Assembly: GCA_937930635.1 (NCBI GenBank)
Contig: CALHCF010000009.1
Span: 353,499-417,498 of the forward strand
Direction: 5' to 3'
Length of the DNA: 64,000 bases
Source of the DNA: an uncultured Rhizobiaceae group bacterium
GTDB lineage: Bacteria; Pseudomonadota; Alphaproteobacteria; Rhizobiales; Rhizobiaceae
This document shows positions 14,817-23,457 of this stretch, one piece after another. Numbering within the stretch: the stretch's first letter is position 1; every line of letters begins with the position of its first letter. Both the position numbers and the translations under genes were made by a program. The notes beneath the pieces were generated by a model. That model made no database searches. It had not been told where the DNA came from and saw nothing but the letters and a program-made list of their open reading frames with translations.

Positions 14817-16472
14817 CTAATCTTTGGCCGCTTTCTTTGCCAGAATTTTGGCTTGTTTCACCCATTCTTCACGCTCGATCCGCCCCGGGAAAGCAAGACG
14901 CAATCCAATATCGGCCTGCTCTTTCTTCGACCAGGCGGCCACATGTTCGAACCGGGTTACTTTAATGGCATTGAGGCGCTTTTCATTTTGGGGGCCGATT
15001 CCCTTAATGAGCTTCAGATCATCCCTGGCCGAACTCCGCGAAGACCGTTTGGAGCTGGGTGCCGCTTTCGATCTCGGTTTGGCTGCAGTTTTCGTCTTTT
15101 GCGCCGCGGTTGTTTTGGGTTTCTTCTTCGGAGCCGTTGAACTCCTGGCGGAACTGGCCCTTGTCTTAGGTTGGGGTTGGGGTTTGGGTTTTTCTTTCGC
15201 CGCGCCCAATGACCCACCAGCCGATTTCGTTGTTGATGAGCTGGTATCAGGTCGGGCAGTTGCATCTTTAGGCGATGGGCTTGCTGACGGGGATGGTACG
15301 CGTGATCGCACAACGGGGTCAGTGGCAACTTCTTTTGGTGCCGAAACTTTTGCAGCTGCGCCCACCGCTTGCGGCGCAGTACTTGCGCTTCCTGACAAAC
15401 CGGCCTGAACTTCCTCAACCCACAACGAGTGATGTTCACGTGCCCAGTTCTTGTCCACATCACCACTGGTCATGGCATCAAGCGCGCCTTCCATACCGAC
15501 CGATCCGATATAGATATGCGCCAGAATGACCACAATCATGAACACCGCCATGATCGTGTGCCAAAGGGATTGATATTGCTGTTCCTGAATGGGGTTGAGA
15601 TTGGTGGCGTAGCTTGTACCAAACAGACTGTTGCTCAATTCAAACGTGCCGGAAAACATCTGAGTGGTGAACGGGTTCATTAGCGCCCAGCCGGAAAGCG
15701 AAATCGAAATCCCGCACAGGACGACAACCCAAAAAATAATCTTCTGTCCAGCGTTGAACTTTCTGGCAGGCGGGTGCGCGCCACCAAGAATACCGCCGCC
15801 CCGCAACAACCACATGATGTCATGTCTGTTCGGGATGTTGTGCACCACCCACATCACAACGATCATCACAAGGCCGAGCATGAAGGCAAAAGCCACGTAG
15901 TTGTGAATATATTTCCCAAACACCGTCAGGCTGGCGAAAGCACCCTTACCAAGTAAAGGTATCAACAGGGTTTTTCCAAAAATCAGATTCAGCCCCGTAA
16001 GAGCCAGTATTATGAAGCTCGATGCCAGCAACCAGTGGCCTGCGCGCTCAATGATCGAAAAACGTTTGATCGTGTCGCCCGATCGGCCACTCCCGATGCG
16101 AATACGTCCACGCAGTGCGAAAAACAGGCTGAGCAGGAGAAGTGTACCCAAGATCGCCCAAGCTGAATAACGGGGCAATGGACCATCTCTCAACAGACGC
16201 CAATCCTGTCCGCCAGACTGGATCATCAGGCCACCAGACTTATCTCCCCCGACCACAGTTCCCTGTTGTCCCTTGCGAATTTGTCGCCATAGTTGGGAGT
16301 CCGAAGATGACCCGCTGGTCACTCCCCCAGGTGTTGAGCCGGCAACCGGTTTTTCCGGGCCTGACACCTGAGCAATCGCCTGAGCGCCTGCAAACGCGAT
16401 GCCAGCAAGCATCAGCGCGATTAGCAAAAACAGTTTTGTTAGAGGCCCGGAAACAGAATGCAGGGCTGGCAT
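14817..16472 (-). CDS. fdhI: Formate dehydrogenase gamma subunit (cytochrome b) with C-terminal helix-hairpin-helix extension
   Basis: A 551-residue inner-membrane subunit. A signal peptide and periplasmic stretch (to about 110) lead to helices such as LGTLLLLSLFFALRG, WLLASSFIILALTGLNL, AFMLGLVMIVVMWVVHNIP and IIFWVVVLCGISISLSGWAL, with histidines suited to two b hemes. The C-terminal cytosolic tail is unusual. An Ala/Ser/Lys/Pro-rich linker (about 365-480) leads to a domain starting DDLKLIKGIGPQNEKRLNA. That is a helix-hairpin-helix module otherwise seen in alphaproteobacterial NuoE-like proteins. Typical gamma subunits end shortly after the last helix. It follows the beta subunit gene after a hairpin-containing gap of about 140 bases. 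Confidence 0.9.
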   Translation of the reverse strand: MPALHSVSGPLTKLFLLIALMLAGIAFAGAQAIAQVSGPEKPVAGSTPGGVTSGSSSDSQLWRQIRKGQQGTVVGGDKSGGLMIQSGGQDWRLLRDGPLPRYSAWAILGTLLLLSLFFALRGRIRIGSGRSGDTIKRFSIIERAGHWLLASSFIILALTGLNLIFGKTLLIPLLGKGAFASLTVFGKYIHNYVAFAFMLGLVMIVVMWVVHNIPNRHDIMWLLRGGGILGGAHPPARKFNAGQKIIFWVVVLCGISISLSGWALMNPFTTQMFSGTFELSNSLFGTSYATNLNPIQEQQYQSLWHTIMAVFMIVVILAHIYIGSVGMEGALDAMTSGDVDKNWAREHHSLWVEEVQAGLSGSASTAPQAVGAAAKVSAPKEVATDPVVRSRVPSPSASPSPKDATARPDTSSSTTKSAGGSLGAAKEKPKPQPQPKTRASSARSSTAPKKKPKTTAAQKTKTAAKPRSKAAPSSKRSSRSSARDDLKLIKGIGPQNEKRLNAIKVTRFEHVAAWSKKEQADIGLRLAFPGRIEREEWVKQAKILAKKAAKD

Positions 16473-16536
16473 TATGAATTCTCCAGAAAATCGGACAGTT
16501 GTTCGAATGTCGACGCAAAATTAATGTAATAAGCGA

Positions 16537-16564
16537 AGAGACGGCCACAGCTGTGCCCGCCTCT
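16537..16564 (-). terminator. Near-palindromic hairpin between formate dehydrogenase beta and gamma genes
   Basis: A 28-base inverted repeat: AGAG, CGG and CACAG pair with CTGTG, CCG and CTCT, with two symmetric mismatches and the core CACAGCTGTG. It lies between the beta stop and the gamma start. It is followed on the minus strand by an AT-rich stretch but no clean T run, so it is more likely an RNA-stability or partial-termination element than a full terminator. A DNA-binding site is also possible. Confidence 0.4.
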
Positions 16565-16614
16565 CCTATTCATCTCAAACTAAACTCAGCCCACAAGCCA
16601 AGCCGTGCACGGCA

Positions 16615-17211
16615 TTAACCTCCGGTTTTGGAACCGTAGGCTGTACCCCAGCCCCAGGCTCCGGCACCAAAGCCACGTGAAACAACACGCTCGCGATAAA
16701 CCGCTGATACGACATCACCGTCACCCGCCAGAAGAGCTTTGGTTGAACACATTTCGGCACAAAGCGGCAGCTTGCCTTCCGCCAAACGGTTACGTCCGTA
16801 TTTCTGGAACTCCGCTGAGGAATTGTCGTCCTCGGGACCACCAGCACAGAATGTACATTTGTCCATCTTGCCACGGGAACCGAAGTTGGAAGCCTGCGGG
16901 AATTGAGGCGCACCAAATGGACACGCATAAAAGCAATAACCGCAACCGATGCACAGATCTTTGGAATGCAGCACGACACCTTCTTCAGTGTCGTAAAAGC
17001 AATCCACAGGACATACCGCCTTACAGGGGGCATCGGAACAATGCATACAGGCAACAGAGATGGACCGTTCGCCAGGCTTACCATCATTGATGGTAACAAC
17101 CCGACGGCGGTTTACACCCCACGGAACCTCGTGCTCGTTCTTACAGGCTGTGACACAGGCGTTGCATTCGATGCAGCGTTCAGCATCACAAAGGAACTTC
17201 ATTCTAGCCAT
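16615..17211 (-). CDS. fdh3B: Formate dehydrogenase beta subunit, four [4Fe-4S] clusters
   Basis: A 198-residue ferredoxin-like subunit that passes electrons from the catalytic subunit to the gamma cytochrome b. The cysteine motifs include CIECNACVTACK (about 13-24), CMHCSDAPCKAVCP, CIGCGYCFYACP and a split fourth motif CTFC ... CAEMC, giving ligands for four clusters. It has no C-terminal membrane helix, unlike FdnH, which fits the shorter FDH3-type beta. It follows the alpha subunit gene by 12 bases. Confidence 0.93.
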   Translation of the reverse strand: MARMKFLCDAERCIECNACVTACKNEHEVPWGVNRRRVVTINDGKPGERSISVACMHCSDAPCKAVCPVDCFYDTEEGVVLHSKDLCIGCGYCFYACPFGAPQFPQASNFGSRGKMDKCTFCAGGPEDDNSSAEFQKYGRNRLAEGKLPLCAEMCSTKALLAGDGDVVSAVYRERVVSRGFGAGAWGWGTAYGSKTGG

Positions 17212-17223
17212 AATAAATCTCCC

Positions 17224-20118
17224 TTATGCCCGCTCGATTTTGCAGAGCGTTGTTTTTGATTCCTGCATCTGGGTCACAGAATCGTACCCATAAGTTTGTG
17301 CAGTGTTTGATGATTCACCCAACACGTATGGATCGGCGCCCTTGGGATATCTGTCCCGAAGATCTTTGCCTTCCATATGCCCACCAAAGTGGAAAGGCAT
17401 GAACACGACACCTTTGCCGACACGATCGGTTGTCATGGCCATCACTTTGACCTTGGCACCCTCCGCACCTTCAACCCAAACCTGCTCTCCATTTCGCACG
17501 CCCAGATCGTTGGCATCAGCCGGATTGATTTCAACGAACATGTCCTGCTGAAGTTCAGCGAGCCATGGATTTGAACGGCTCTCATCACCGCCACCCTCAT
17601 ATTCGACCAGACGACCGGATGTGAGGATAAGTGGATAATCCTTTGAGAAATCGTTCTTCTGGATCGACGCATAAGCTGTTGGAAGACGGTAGAACTTCTT
17701 GTCTTCGTAAGTGGCATATTTATCGAGCAGATCGCGCCGCGGTGTATAGAGCGGCTCGCGATGGAGCGGCACAGGGTCGGGGAATGTCCAGACCACGGCA
17801 CGCGCCTTGGCATTGCCGAATGGTGCACAGCCATGTTTGATCGCAACGCGTTGAATACCGCCGGACAGATCAGTCTTCCAGTTCGTATTTTCGCCTGCAA
17901 CAGCATCAATCGCTAATTTCTCTTCCGGTGTGAGATCACCATCCCAACCGAGTTTGGTCAGCATGGCCATCGTGAACTCGGGATAACCATCCTTGATCTC
18001 TGAATCCTGCGACCAGGATCCTTCAGCCAGAAGATTGTCACCATCGCGTTCCACCCCGAAACGGGCACGGAACGTGAGGCCACCCTCAGCCACCGGCTTG
18101 GACGGATCATACAGGATTGGTGTCCCGGGATGCTTCATTTCGGCGGTGCCCCAACAAGGCCACGGCATGCCGTAATATTCCCCGTCATTTGGCCCGCCAC
18201 GCGCCTGCAGTGTCGTTTTATCGAACGTATGCTGGTTGGCCATATGCGAACGGATACGCTCCGGCGACTGGCCGGTATATCCAATTGTCCACATACCCTT
18301 GTTGAACTCGCGGGTAATGTCTTCAACCAGCGGCTCATCGTTCTCGACCTTGATATTTTTGAACATCTCGCCGTCGAAACCGAATTTCTTGGCGAACTTG
18401 TACATGATCGTATGATCAGGCAGCGATTCAAAGATTGGATCCACCACCTTCTCACGCCACTGCAACGAACGGTTTGAAGCTGTCACAGAACCGTAGGTCT
18501 CAAACTGTGTGCAGGCGGGCAGAAGATAGATTCCGTCCTGTTTGTCTGACATCACCGCAGAGACTGTCGGATAAGGATCGATGACGACCATGATGTCGAG
18601 CATCTCCATGGCCTTCGCCATTTCCTTCATCCGGGTCTGAGAGTTGGGCGCATGGCCCCAAAACACCATGCCGCGAACCTTGTTTGGATTGTCCATATTG
18701 GCTGGATCTTCCAGCACACCGTCAATCCAGCGTGACACCGGAATACCGGTCACGTTCATCAGGTTCTTGTCCTTGCCTTCCGCATCCTTAACGGTGGCAA
18801 ACCGGCCCTTGAGGTAGTCGACATCGGTTTCCCAAACACGCGCCCAGTGAGCCCACGACCCGGCCTTCAAGCCATAGTAGCCCGGCAACGTATGAGAAAG
18901 GACACCAAAGTCCGTTGCGCCTTGTACGTTGTCGTGACCGCGGAAGATGTTGGTACCGCCGCCGGCTTTACCCATATTACCGAGCGCCAGTTGCAGCGCG
19001 CAGTATGCCCGCGTGTTGTTGTTGCCGTTGGTGTGCTGGGTTCCACCCATGCACCAGATCACGGTGCCGGGACGGTTTTGTGCCATCAAACGGGCGACCC
19101 GTTTGAGTTGCGAACCGGGAACACCGGCCACACGCTCAACTTCCTTGGGGTCCCAGTTTGAAACCTCATTCTTGATTTGATCCATGCCCCAGACACGCTG
19201 GCGGATAAACTCTTTGTCTTCCCAGCCGTTTTCAAAAATATGCCACATGATGCCCCAAATCAGAGCAACATCAGTACCCGGGCGGAACCGCACATATTCG
19301 TCGGCATGGGCAGCAGTGCGGGTAAAACGCGGGTCACACACAATCACCGGTGCGTTGTTGGTCTCTTTCGCCTTCAGGAGGTGAAGCAAAGAAACCGGAT
19401 GCGCTTCTGCAGGATTGGAGCCAATCAGGAAGATGGCCTTGGAGTTGTGGATGTCATTATACGAGTTTGTCATCGCCCCGTAGCCCCAGGTGTTGGCGAC
19501 ACCCGCAACCGTGGTTGAATGGCAAATGCGGGCCTGATGATCCACGTTGTTGGTGCCCCAATAGGCAGCAAACTTGCGGAACAGATAGGCCTGCTCATTG
19601 CTATGTTTCGCGGAACCAAGCCAATAGACCGAGTCCGGCCCGCTTTCTTCGCGAATTTTCATCATGCTGTCGCCAATTTCATTGACAGCATCTTCCCAGG
19701 AGAGACGTTCCCACTTACCGGAAACCAGTTTCATAGGATACTTCAGGCGACGCTCGCCATGAGCATGCTCGCGAACCGCAGCACCTTTTGCGCAATGAGC
19801 ACCAAGGTTAAACGGTGAGTCAAAAGCCGGTTCCTGACCAACCCAGACACCGTCCTGTACCTCTGCCAGAACAGTACAACCCACCGAGCAATGCGTACAA
19901 ACAGACTTCACGACATCGATCTTGCCGTCACCTGTTTCCGCGGCCTCAGCCCTCGTCGCCGTACCAGTTGCCGCAGCGCTCACCGCCGCCAGACCGCCAA
20001 CCGCAAGACCCGAACGTTTCAGGAACTCGCGGCGACCAAGTGTCGTTTCTGCAGTTGAGGCAATGGTTGATGACAATCGGGGGCCTCTAGCAACCCCTCC
20101 TACCTTCTTCCTAAGCAT
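17224..20118 (-). CDS. fdhA: Formate dehydrogenase alpha (catalytic) subunit, FDH3 type, cysteine-containing
   Basis: A 964-residue molybdo/tungsto-pterin enzyme that oxidises formate to CO2 in the periplasm. It has a Tat signal GRREFLKRSG (Arg29-Arg30), a [4Fe-4S] set at Cys74, Cys77, Cys81 and Cys109, and the metal-ligand loop ARICHS with Cys199 in place of selenocysteine, followed by the active-site-type His200. The C-terminal pterin domain includes LILTSGRLVEYEGGG. A strong GGAGGAG site precedes the ATG. The gene follows the TAT-target peptide gene and precedes the beta subunit. No in-frame TGA occurs, so no Sec insertion is needed. Metal (W or Mo) cannot be read from sequence; nearby tupBCA favours W. 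Confidence 0.95.
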   Translation of the reverse strand: MLRKKVGGVARGPRLSSTIASTAETTLGRREFLKRSGLAVGGLAAVSAAATGTATRAEAAETGDGKIDVVKSVCTHCSVGCTVLAEVQDGVWVGQEPAFDSPFNLGAHCAKGAAVREHAHGERRLKYPMKLVSGKWERLSWEDAVNEIGDSMMKIREESGPDSVYWLGSAKHSNEQAYLFRKFAAYWGTNNVDHQARICHSTTVAGVANTWGYGAMTNSYNDIHNSKAIFLIGSNPAEAHPVSLLHLLKAKETNNAPVIVCDPRFTRTAAHADEYVRFRPGTDVALIWGIMWHIFENGWEDKEFIRQRVWGMDQIKNEVSNWDPKEVERVAGVPGSQLKRVARLMAQNRPGTVIWCMGGTQHTNGNNNTRAYCALQLALGNMGKAGGGTNIFRGHDNVQGATDFGVLSHTLPGYYGLKAGSWAHWARVWETDVDYLKGRFATVKDAEGKDKNLMNVTGIPVSRWIDGVLEDPANMDNPNKVRGMVFWGHAPNSQTRMKEMAKAMEMLDIMVVIDPYPTVSAVMSDKQDGIYLLPACTQFETYGSVTASNRSLQWREKVVDPIFESLPDHTIMYKFAKKFGFDGEMFKNIKVENDEPLVEDITREFNKGMWTIGYTGQSPERIRSHMANQHTFDKTTLQARGGPNDGEYYGMPWPCWGTAEMKHPGTPILYDPSKPVAEGGLTFRARFGVERDGDNLLAEGSWSQDSEIKDGYPEFTMAMLTKLGWDGDLTPEEKLAIDAVAGENTNWKTDLSGGIQRVAIKHGCAPFGNAKARAVVWTFPDPVPLHREPLYTPRRDLLDKYATYEDKKFYRLPTAYASIQKNDFSKDYPLILTSGRLVEYEGGGDESRSNPWLAELQQDMFVEINPADANDLGVRNGEQVWVEGAEGAKVKVMAMTTDRVGKGVVFMPFHFGGHMEGKDLRDRYPKGADPYVLGESSNTAQTYGYDSVTQMQESKTTLCKIERA

Positions 20119-20183
20119 AGCTTGTCTCCTCCAAGTGCACCCTGCTGGAGCAGAAGTGCGTCAAGTTCAAATTCCGCCTGACC

Positions 20184-20375
20184 CTAAAACCGAGCCAAAT
20201 CGTAATAGGTTTTCACATGAGCCGTTTCACGATACCCACTTGCGGCCTCATCAACGGCTTCCGTCGCAGAAGCTGTGCCTGACGTGGCAAGTGCAGCCCC
20301 GCCCAACACAGTGCCAAGACCTGCAAGTTTCAGAAACTCGCGCCGCCCTTCCGCATTGTTTTGTTTCTTGGCCAT
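20184..20375 (-). CDS. Formate dehydrogenase region TAT-target small protein
   Basis: A 63-residue protein. A twin-arginine signal GRREFLKLAGLG begins near residue 10, and a short mature part ends TYYDLARF. This matches the small 'formate dehydrogenase region TAT target' family, whose role is unknown. ATG 20375 is chosen because a GGAGGG site lies just upstream. The gene sits between the TorD-like chaperone and the alpha subunit, in the same direction. It may be a small periplasmic subunit or a Tat-export helper (inference). Confidence 0.82.
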   Translation of the reverse strand: MAKKQNNAEGRREFLKLAGLGTVLGGAALATSGTASATEAVDEAASGYRETAHVKTYYDLARF

Positions 20376-20436
20376 TTGGCCCTCCTCTTTCTGCCGTTCC
20401 ATGGTCAGACCAGAATCATGGTTTCCCGATCTGACA

Positions 20437-20459
20437 GATGCAGGGGCAGAACCTGCATC
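20437..20459. repeat. Perfect 8-bp inverted repeat between torD-like gene and TAT-target gene
   Basis: GATGCAGG and CCTGCATC enclose a seven-base spacer in the 99-base gap between these two minus-strand genes. It could form an RNA hairpin in the operon transcript or be an operator half-site pair. No T run follows, so it is not a typical terminator. Confidence 0.4.
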
Positions 20460-20474
20460 ATATGAAAACGGACG

Positions 20475-21077
20475 CTACTCCATCGAGAAAGCGTCCGTTT
20501 CAATTTCGACGAAAAGCCGCCCAACCGCCCCAACCGGCTGATAGAGTCTACTGTTTTGAGCAGCTTCCAAGTCTTTGAAAAAATGTCCCGCCCACGGCTC
20601 AATATGAGTTGAGAAGAACTTTCTTTGGTCCGATATACCGACCGGGCTGCCATAGCGCCCGGTAATGAGCCCGGACATCATTTCAAACAGCGAACCTATA
20701 TGGTCTTCCGGTTCTTTCACATCGTCACTGCGGGCAATGCCGAATTGTTTCATTGTGTTGCGCAGTTTCGCCAACGGCTTTTCATTCAAAAAACCGGTCA
20801 GATAGTATGATGCATAGGGCAACAGCTCACCGCGCCCCATGCCGATAAAGAGATCATCATATTCCCGCCGAGCGGTGGCTGCGTCAGTAGCCGTTGCAAG
20901 CTGCGACAAGGCTCCAAAAGCCTGCCCCATCTCGGTCCCATCGCCTGTAAGGGAGTTAAGATTTTGGAGCACGGTTTCATTGGGCGCAGCAAACAAGAGG
21001 CTACCCAAGAGCGAATAAAGATCCGCCCGCATCATGTCTTCGGCCAAAACCGTTTCTTTTTGCACCTGATTCTGCAC
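20475..21077 (-). CDS. TorD-family chaperone for formate dehydrogenase
   Basis: A 200-residue all-helical cytosolic chaperone. The TorD/DmsD-type features are RADLYSLLGSLLFAAP at the N-terminus, YDDLFIGMGRGELLPYASYYLTG in the middle (about 73-95) and the conserved EPEDHIGSLFEMMSGL. Such proteins bind the Tat signal of a pterin enzyme and hold it until the cofactor is inserted. The start is GTG 21077 with a GGAGGAA site nine bases upstream. It is encoded just before the TAT-target peptide and the alpha subunit, whose signal is its likely client. Confidence 0.87.
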   Translation of the reverse strand: MQNQVQKETVLAEDMMRADLYSLLGSLLFAAPNETVLQNLNSLTGDGTEMGQAFGALSQLATATDAATARREYDDLFIGMGRGELLPYASYYLTGFLNEKPLAKLRNTMKQFGIARSDDVKEPEDHIGSLFEMMSGLITGRYGSPVGISDQRKFFSTHIEPWAGHFFKDLEAAQNSRLYQPVGAVGRLFVEIETDAFSME

Positions 21078-21213
21078 GTCTCAGGTTCCTCCAGGCTGTA
21101 ATTAGATACCTAATCAGCGCCAGTGACAAGAGGGCCTTCAAAGTTTGTGGATACTGATGATGAACAATTTCAGGGGTTCCGGTGCCTCCCCCTCACCCGT
21201 CATGCGCAAGTAT

Positions 21214-22395
21214 TTACTCGAAAATGATATCGGGACCTTTTGTTTCAGACCCAGAGCCTTCAGCCTCAAGCCGCGCAATTACCGCATCGGCAATTCCGCG
21301 ATAAATGGTAGCATGGTCACCATTGGGTTCGGAAACCACCACCGGTGTTCCGGCATCAGAATTGCTTCGGATATCCATGTGAAGCGGGATTTCTCCAAGA
21401 AAAGGAACGCCCAATCTTTCGGCTTCCTCACGCGCCCCACCATGGCCAAAGATATCAGACCGTTCACCACAGTTAGGGCAGATGAACGTACTCATGTTCT
21501 CAATAATGCCCAGGATGGGGACTTCAACCTTGCGAAACATATTGAGGCCCTTGCGTGCATCAATCAACGCAATGTCCTGAGGCGTGGAAACAATCACCGC
21601 CCCCGCAAGTGGCACCTGCTGCGCCATGGTCAGTTGAGCGTCACCCGTTCCCGGCGGCATGTCGACAACCAGCACATCAAGATCACCCCAAGCCACCTCC
21701 CGCAACATCTGGGTCAGAGCAGAGATCACCATCGGCCCACGCCAGATCATCGGAGTTTCTTCCTCAACAAGAAAACCCATCGACATTACCTTGATGCCGA
21801 AACTTTCCAGAGGGTCGAGCACCCGCCCATTGGCGGTCGGTCGATCAGTAATGCCCAGCAAACGGGGCATTGACGGGCCGTAAATATCGGCATCAAGAAT
21901 TCCGGCCTTCAATCCCTGCCGGTTCAACGCAAGCGCCAGATTGACGGATGTGGTGGATTTGCCGACGCCACCCTTGCCTGAAGCGACCGCGATGATTGAC
22001 TTGATGCCGGGAACACCAATCTTCCCACTTTGTGCAGACTGGGATGGAGGCTGGGAGCCAGCCCCTGCCCGGTTTTGCATAGGTGGCGGAACCGAAGCAG
22101 CCTGCTGAGGGCTAGGCGCCGGACGAACAGGTGCAGCTCCGGCTTTGCGTTCGCCGGTCAAAACGGCCAAAACCTTCGCCACGCCATCAAGTTTCATAAC
22201 GCTCTGCTCGGCGGCCACTCTTAGAGGTTCCAACTCCTGTGCCTTTTCAGCGGGAACGTTGATTGAGAAAATGACCTTCCCATCGTCGATCATGACACCG
22301 CTCACCATGCCCATTGATACGATGTCGCTTTCGAGGTCCGGGCCTCTGACTTTCGCCAAGCGCTCCAAAACCTGTTCTTTCGAGATTTCCGCCAA
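21214..22395 (-). CDS. Mrp/ApbC-type Fe-S cluster carrier P-loop ATPase
   Basis: A 393-residue protein if it starts at TTG 22395. An N-terminal DUF59/MIP18-like domain (about 1-85, KVRGPDLESDIVSMG) is joined by a Pro/Ala/Gln-rich linker to the deviant Walker A ATPase domain VASGKGGVGKSTTSVNLA, with Mrp hallmarks DADIYGPSMP, VVDMPPGTGDAQLT and CPNCGER (the CxxC cluster-binding motif). TTG 22395 is preferred because GAGGAAG lies seven bases upstream and the protein then begins as relatives do; ATG 22422 is the alternative. As the first gene before torD-like and fdh genes it may supply their Fe-S clusters. Confidence 0.9.
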   Translation of the reverse strand: MAEISKEQVLERLAKVRGPDLESDIVSMGMVSGVMIDDGKVIFSINVPAEKAQELEPLRVAAEQSVMKLDGVAKVLAVLTGERKAGAAPVRPAPSPQQAASVPPPMQNRAGAGSQPPSQSAQSGKIGVPGIKSIIAVASGKGGVGKSTTSVNLALALNRQGLKAGILDADIYGPSMPRLLGITDRPTANGRVLDPLESFGIKVMSMGFLVEEETPMIWRGPMVISALTQMLREVAWGDLDVLVVDMPPGTGDAQLTMAQQVPLAGAVIVSTPQDIALIDARKGLNMFRKVEVPILGIIENMSTFICPNCGERSDIFGHGGAREEAERLGVPFLGEIPLHMDIRSNSDAGTPVVVSEPNGDHATIYRGIADAVIARLEAEGSGSETKGPDIIFE

Positions 22396-22501
22396 TTTAA
22401 CTTCCTCAAATGTCGATCGCATGGTTCGATTAGCAATACATCTATCGGACGGTTGCAGATAGCAAGCCCGATGGCCTGCACCACGCAAATGTGTTAGCCA
22501 A

Positions 22502-22561
22502 TGAGGCAATTTACCTCACATCAAACCGTCAGCGGAACGGGCCTCTTCAAAAAGAAGAGGC
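22502..22561 (+). promoter_or_regulatory. Two-hairpin leader overlapping the nrtS-like ribosome site
   Basis: Two inverted repeats lie in tandem: TGAGG/CCTCA (22502-22518, seven-base loop) and the perfect 8-bp GCCTCTTC/GAAGAGGC with an AAAAA loop (22541-22561). The 3' arm of the second holds the likely ribosome site AAGAGG, 11 bases before ATG 22572. The arms can also cross-pair (GAGG with CCTC of the other hairpin), so mutually exclusive folds are possible. This suggests translational control of the next gene. Confidence 0.45.
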
Positions 22562-22571
22562 AGATTTAGAT

Positions 22572-22808
22572 ATGACCAACTTGATTTTTCGCCCTGGCAT
22601 CGTGAAACGATCTTTGATGGTCGCTCTGGTGGTTGGGACTGTTTTAAATCTGATCAATCAGGGCGACGCAATCATCGTAAACGGACCCATCGCCTGGCTG
22701 AAAGTATGTTTGACTTATATGGTGCCCTATTGCGTCGCAACTTACGGTGCCGTGTCTGCTATACGCAGCCAGGAAAGGCAGCAGAACCAGCGTTCGCAGC
22801 AAGAATAG
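22572..22808 (+). CDS. nrtS: NrtS-like small membrane protein
   Basis: A 78-residue inner-membrane protein with two hydrophobic helices (LMVALVVGTVLNLINQGDAI and LTYMVPYCVATYGAVSAI). This pattern matches the NrtS family, named for nitrate/nitrite transport in cyanobacteria; direct function in proteobacteria is not established. ATG 22572 fits the AAGAGG ribosome site in the leader hairpin. It diverges from the Mrp-type gene. No nitrate-reductase genes are in the window, so the family name should be taken as a label rather than a proven activity. Confidence 0.7.
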   Translation: MTNLIFRPGIVKRSLMVALVVGTVLNLINQGDAIIVNGPIAWLKVCLTYMVPYCVATYGAVSAIRSQERQQNQRSQQE

Positions 22809-23061
22809 AGCTGTTGCGAAACTCAGGTTCACACAAGCTTTTCGTCTTAAAGTCTTCTTGCCGGGTGTTGTTCAACAAGACACGGCATGTACCGACCACA
22901 AGCATACGCAATCAATAGTCAGCTGATCGCTCGTCATCTTACCACCAAGAGGTACGTGGGAGACGCCTCTCATTTAGCCGCGCATGGCTCTCAAGCCTTT
23001 TGCAAGAAGTCACAAAAATCGATAACAGAGGGAAGAACGGTTCCATCCTTCGGGTCAAACG

Positions 23062-23457
23062 ATGAACGATCAGCCCTCCAAACGATATGTGCAAGGCATG
23101 CAGACCCGCCGTTCGGTATTGGGCGATACCCATGTCGACAGGGCGGAATCCAACAAAACGGCGTTTGACGAACCGTTTCAGGAGATGATTACCGAATCCG
23201 CCTGGGGTCATGTCTGGTCGGGAGACCATCTGACGCTGCGTGAGCGTTCGATGATTACCATCGCGCTGCTGGCCTCCCTCGGTCATGACGAGGAACTGGC
23301 TATGCATATCCGGGCTACAGCCAACACAGGTGCCAGTGCCGAGGATATTCGTGAATGCCTTCAGCATGTGGCGATCTACGCTGGCGTGCCGCGCGCCAAT
23401 CACGCCATCAAGATTGCGAAACAGACATTGGCCGCAATGGAAAACAACAATGGGTGA
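23062..23457 (+). CDS. pcaC: 4-carboxymuconolactone decarboxylase PcaC
   Basis: A 131-residue alpha-helical enzyme that converts gamma-carboxymuconolactone to 3-oxoadipate enol-lactone in protocatechuate breakdown. Family motifs include GHVWSGDHLTLRERSMITIA followed by LLASLGHDEEL, and the active-site region AIYAGVPRANHA. It is first in a tight run with pcaH, which starts inside it (8-base overlap). No pcaB, pcaD or pcaQ lies in the 250 bases upstream, so the pathway is split between loci. Confidence 0.92.
   Translation: MNDQPSKRYVQGMQTRRSVLGDTHVDRAESNKTAFDEPFQEMITESAWGHVWSGDHLTLRERSMITIALLASLGHDEELAMHIRATANTGASAEDIRECLQHVAIYAGVPRANHAIKIAKQTLAAMENNNG

Noticed and set aside
17224..20118. Selenocysteine formate dehydrogenase
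   Set aside because: The metal-ligand position is an ordinary Cys codon and the frame has no internal TGA, so no SECIS or Sec machinery is required.
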